Shown one piece after another: positions 5,337 to 7,239 of a DNA stretch of 7,239 nt. The notes below the pieces were generated by a model. The model searched no databases. It had not been told where the DNA came from and was given only the letters and a program-made list of their open reading frames with translations. The translations under genes were made by a program, and so were the position numbers. The stretch covers positions 1-7,239 of the forward strand of contig DAOWMR010000136.1 in assembly GCA_030642995.1 (NCBI GenBank), given 5' to 3'. The stretch comes from Spirochaetales bacterium (GTDB lineage: Bacteria > Spirochaetota > Spirochaetia > DSM-27196 > SLST01). The first letter of the stretch is position 1, and every line of letters starts with the position of its first letter.

Positions 5337-7239
5337 TGAACCTGATCCACGGTTTCACGATCCTGGAAGAATCCTCGCACCCTGAATATCGTGCATCGGG
5401 GGTCTGGGCACGGCACGAGGCTTCCGGTTGCGAACTGTTCCATCTCCGGAACGACGACACCGAGAACCTGTTCAGTTTTGTTTTCAAGACCCTGCCAACC
5501 GATTCCACCGGTGTGGCCCACATCCTCGAACACACCGTCCTCTGCGGATCACGACGCTTCCCGGTGAAGGATCCGTTCGTGATGCTGATGAGGGGAAGCC
5601 TCAACACCTTCGTCAACGCAATGACCTACCCGGACAAGACGGTCTATCCGGCGAGCAGCACGGTCAGACAGGACCTCTTCAACATCATGCAGGTGTACGG
5701 AGACGCGGTCTTCTCCCCGCTCCTCAGGCGCGAGTTTTTCCAGCAGGAAGGTCACCGACTCGGTTTCAATGACGAGGATCGACTGGATCTGACCGGCATC
5801 GTCTACAACGAGATGAAGGGAAACCACTCCAACCACGACTCGCTGGTGGCCGAATGGTCCTATCGGTCTCTCATGCCTGACACCCCATACGGCTTTGATG
5901 CCGGCGGCGATCCGTCGGAGATTCCCAACCTCACGTTTGATGATTTCGTCAATTTCCACACGACTTACTACCACCCATCCAATGCCCGTGTCTTCGTGTA
6001 CGGGGACATTCCGACCGAGATCTACATGGAGTTCCTGGATCGGGAGTTTCTCTCTCAATTCGATGCAAGAGAGATCGATTTTCCCATTCCGGTTCAACCG
6101 CGATGGACGGAGTCACGCGAGAGGATTGTCAGCTGCCCGGCGGATGAAAACGGTGAAGGACCTACCTCGATCACGGTCAACTGGTTACTGGACAAGGTTA
6201 CCGATCCCTACCTCGTGCTCAGTTTTGAACTGCTGTCCGAGATGCTCCTGGGAACGAGTGCGTCGCCGCTTCGCAAGCGCCTGATTGAGTCCGGACTCGG
6301 TGACGATCTCTCGGCGGCTACGGGTTTCGAGAGTGAGCTCCACGAGCTGGTTTTCTCCGCCGGCCTCCGGGGCGCCTCCATTGATCGTAAGGACGAGATA
6401 GAGGCGCTCATTCTTGACGAACTCGGTCGCCTCGTTCGAGAAGGGTTTGCTCCGGATATTGTGGAAGCCACCTTCCGCAAGATCGAGTTCCGGAATCGCG
6501 AGATCCGCGGAGGGCCCAACGGTCTCCGGATGATGAGCAAGAGCCTGCGCGGATGGCTCCACGGCGAGCCGCCTGATGCGACGCTCCGATTTCAGGAGCC
6601 GTTCAGTCGGCTGCGACAGGAGGGCCGGCCCGGATCTCAATACTTCGAGAAGCTTATTGAGCAGAGCTTCCTGAACAACCGGCATCGGTCAACGGTCATT
6701 GTCGTGCCTGATGCCGGGCAGAGGGAACGTGAACGGCAGAGTCTCCGGGCGCGGCTCGAGGGCATTGAGAAGACACTGACCGACGGAGACCGCGAGCGAA
6801 TCAAGTCCGAGGAGGCCGCCCTGGCCGAGCTTCAGCAGACACCCGATTCTCCCGAGGCGGCTGCGACAATTCCTTTCCTCGAATCGACGGACCTGCCCGT
6901 AGAGATTGATACGATTCCGACGGACGAACTCACTCTCTCGGCCGGAGTGACTGCTTACACCCACGACCTGTTCGCCAACGGCGTCGTCTACGTGGACCTG
7001 TCATTTGACATCACCGGCGTTCAGCGCGAGCTGCTGCCTTACCTCCCTTTCTATGCAGACGCTCTTGGCGAGGTTGGGTTGCCCGGAAAGAGCTTCGACC
7101 AGGTTGCCACCGAGGTTGCACTCAAGACCGGAGGTCTCAACGGGTACATAGACGCGGCCTTGGCCGTTCGCGAATCCCATAGCGCAGATCGTCGGTTCTA
7201 CTTGCGTGTGAAGGCGCTTGAATCAACGCTCACAGAGGC
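5333..7239 (+). CDS. M16C insulinase-family zinc metallopeptidase (PreP/Cym1-like), N-terminal part
   Basis: An open frame of 635 codons that continues beyond the window; relatives are near 970-1000 residues, so about two thirds is seen. The frame is unbroken. The inverted zinc motif HILEH is at 63-67 (His63, catalytic base Glu66, His67). The third ligand, in GIVYNEMKG, is Glu160. NTFVNAMTYPDKTVYP (91-106) is the conserved PreP-type segment beside the active site. A first M16 half (about 1-240), an inactive-type second half (about 250-450), a charged hinge predicted helical (about 470-510) and the start of the M16C-associated domain with IPFLESTDLPVEIDTIP follow in PreP order. Such enzymes degrade short unstructured peptides inside a closed chamber. 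No signal peptide is seen, so it should be cytoplasmic. The adjacent ATGs at 5333 and 5336 are both possible; GGTGA at 5324-5328 is 4 and 7 bases from them. It overlaps the mtnN stop and is the third operon gene. Confidence 0.93.
   Translation, partial: MMNLIHGFTILEESSHPEYRASGVWARHEASGCELFHLRNDDTENLFSFVFKTLPTDSTGVAHILEHTVLCGSRRFPVKDPFVMLMRGSLNTFVNAMTYPDKTVYPASSTVRQDLFNIMQVYGDAVFSPLLRREFFQQEGHRLGFNDEDRLDLTGIVYNEMKGNHSNHDSLVAEWSYRSLMPDTPYGFDAGGDPSEIPNLTFDDFVNFHTTYYHPSNARVFVYGDIPTEIYMEFLDREFLSQFDAREIDFPIPVQPRWTESRERIVSCPADENGEGPTSITVNWLLDKVTDPYLVLSFELLSEMLLGTSASPLRKRLIESGLGDDLSAATGFESELHELVFSAGLRGASIDRKDEIEALILDELGRLVREGFAPDIVEATFRKIEFRNREIRGGPNGLRMMSKSLRGWLHGEPPDATLRFQEPFSRLRQEGRPGSQYFEKLIEQSFLNNRHRSTVIVVPDAGQRERERQSLRARLEGIEKTLTDGDRERIKSEEAALAELQQTPDSPEAAATIPFLESTDLPVEIDTIPTDELTLSAGVTAYTHDLFANGVVYVDLSFDITGVQRELLPYLPFYADALGEVGLPGKSFDQVATEVALKTGGLNGYIDAALAVRESHSADRRFYLRVKALESTLTE

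Noticed and set aside
5549..6685. Minus-strand open frames of 182 and 166 codons opposite the M16C peptidase
   Set aside because: The plus-strand frame is continuous with HxxEH and downstream PreP motifs, so these are antisense shadows in GC-rich DNA.
1..7239. Hidden mobile element, CRISPR array, tRNA or phage remnant
   Set aside because: Coding is nearly continuous with housekeeping genes; no spaced direct repeats, terminal inverted repeats, transposase or integrase motifs, or tRNA-like cloverleaf were seen by eye.

Overview
This is a compact bacterial chromosomal segment of moderately GC-rich housekeeping DNA. It holds seven protein genes, about 95% of the bases are coding, and there are no RNA genes, mobile elements or CRISPR arrays. 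I cannot name the organism from sequence alone. The M16C (PreP/Cym1-type) insulinase-family peptidase, the form of the MTA/SAH nucleosidase and the EpmA/EF-P pair would fit a free-living Spirochaetota relative or a similar Gram-negative lineage. This is an impression from protein style, not a demonstrated placement.

Layout. Positions 1-75 are a short leader with an extended -10 promoter candidate. Positions 76-1224 (+) encode an MscS-family mechanosensitive channel. It meets, tail to tail with a 4-base overlap, a minus-strand group read from right to left: epmA (EF-P lysyl-type ligase, 3424-2351), efp (elongation factor P, 2354-1791, start overlapping the epmA stop as ATGA) and an Rrf2/IscR-like regulator (1670-1221). 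The 120-base gap before the regulator holds its own promoter, with a perfect TATAAT, and several inverted repeats. From a 44-base divergent spacer (3425-3468) a plus-strand operon runs rightwards: a MalY/PatB-type PLP C-S lyase (3469-4656), mtnN/pfs nucleosidase (4653-5336, GTGA overlap) and a large M16C zinc metallopeptidase (from 5333, ATGATG overlap) that runs off the window.

How the genes work together. epmA-efp is an enzyme-substrate operon: EpmA would charge Lys32 of the adjacent EF-P, which then relieves ribosome stalling on polyproline. The MalY/PatB-like lyase and MtnN are both sulfur/methionine-cycle enzymes: one can release homocysteine or sulfide from cystathionine or cysteine, the other clears SAH and MTA. 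The Rrf2 protein keeps the three-cysteine Fe-S cluster motif of IscR at identical residue numbers but has Tyr in place of the IscR histidine ligand, so it may sense Fe-S, redox or sulfur status. Its targets are not visible here apart from a possible autoregulatory operator.

I found no wholly new system. The points most worth a second look are the IscR-like regulator with an altered ligand set and its palindromic promoter, the epmA-efp coupling with an unusual motif 2 in EpmA, the very short divergent promoter that implies leaderless or near-leaderless mRNAs, and the GC-rich patch inside epmA.
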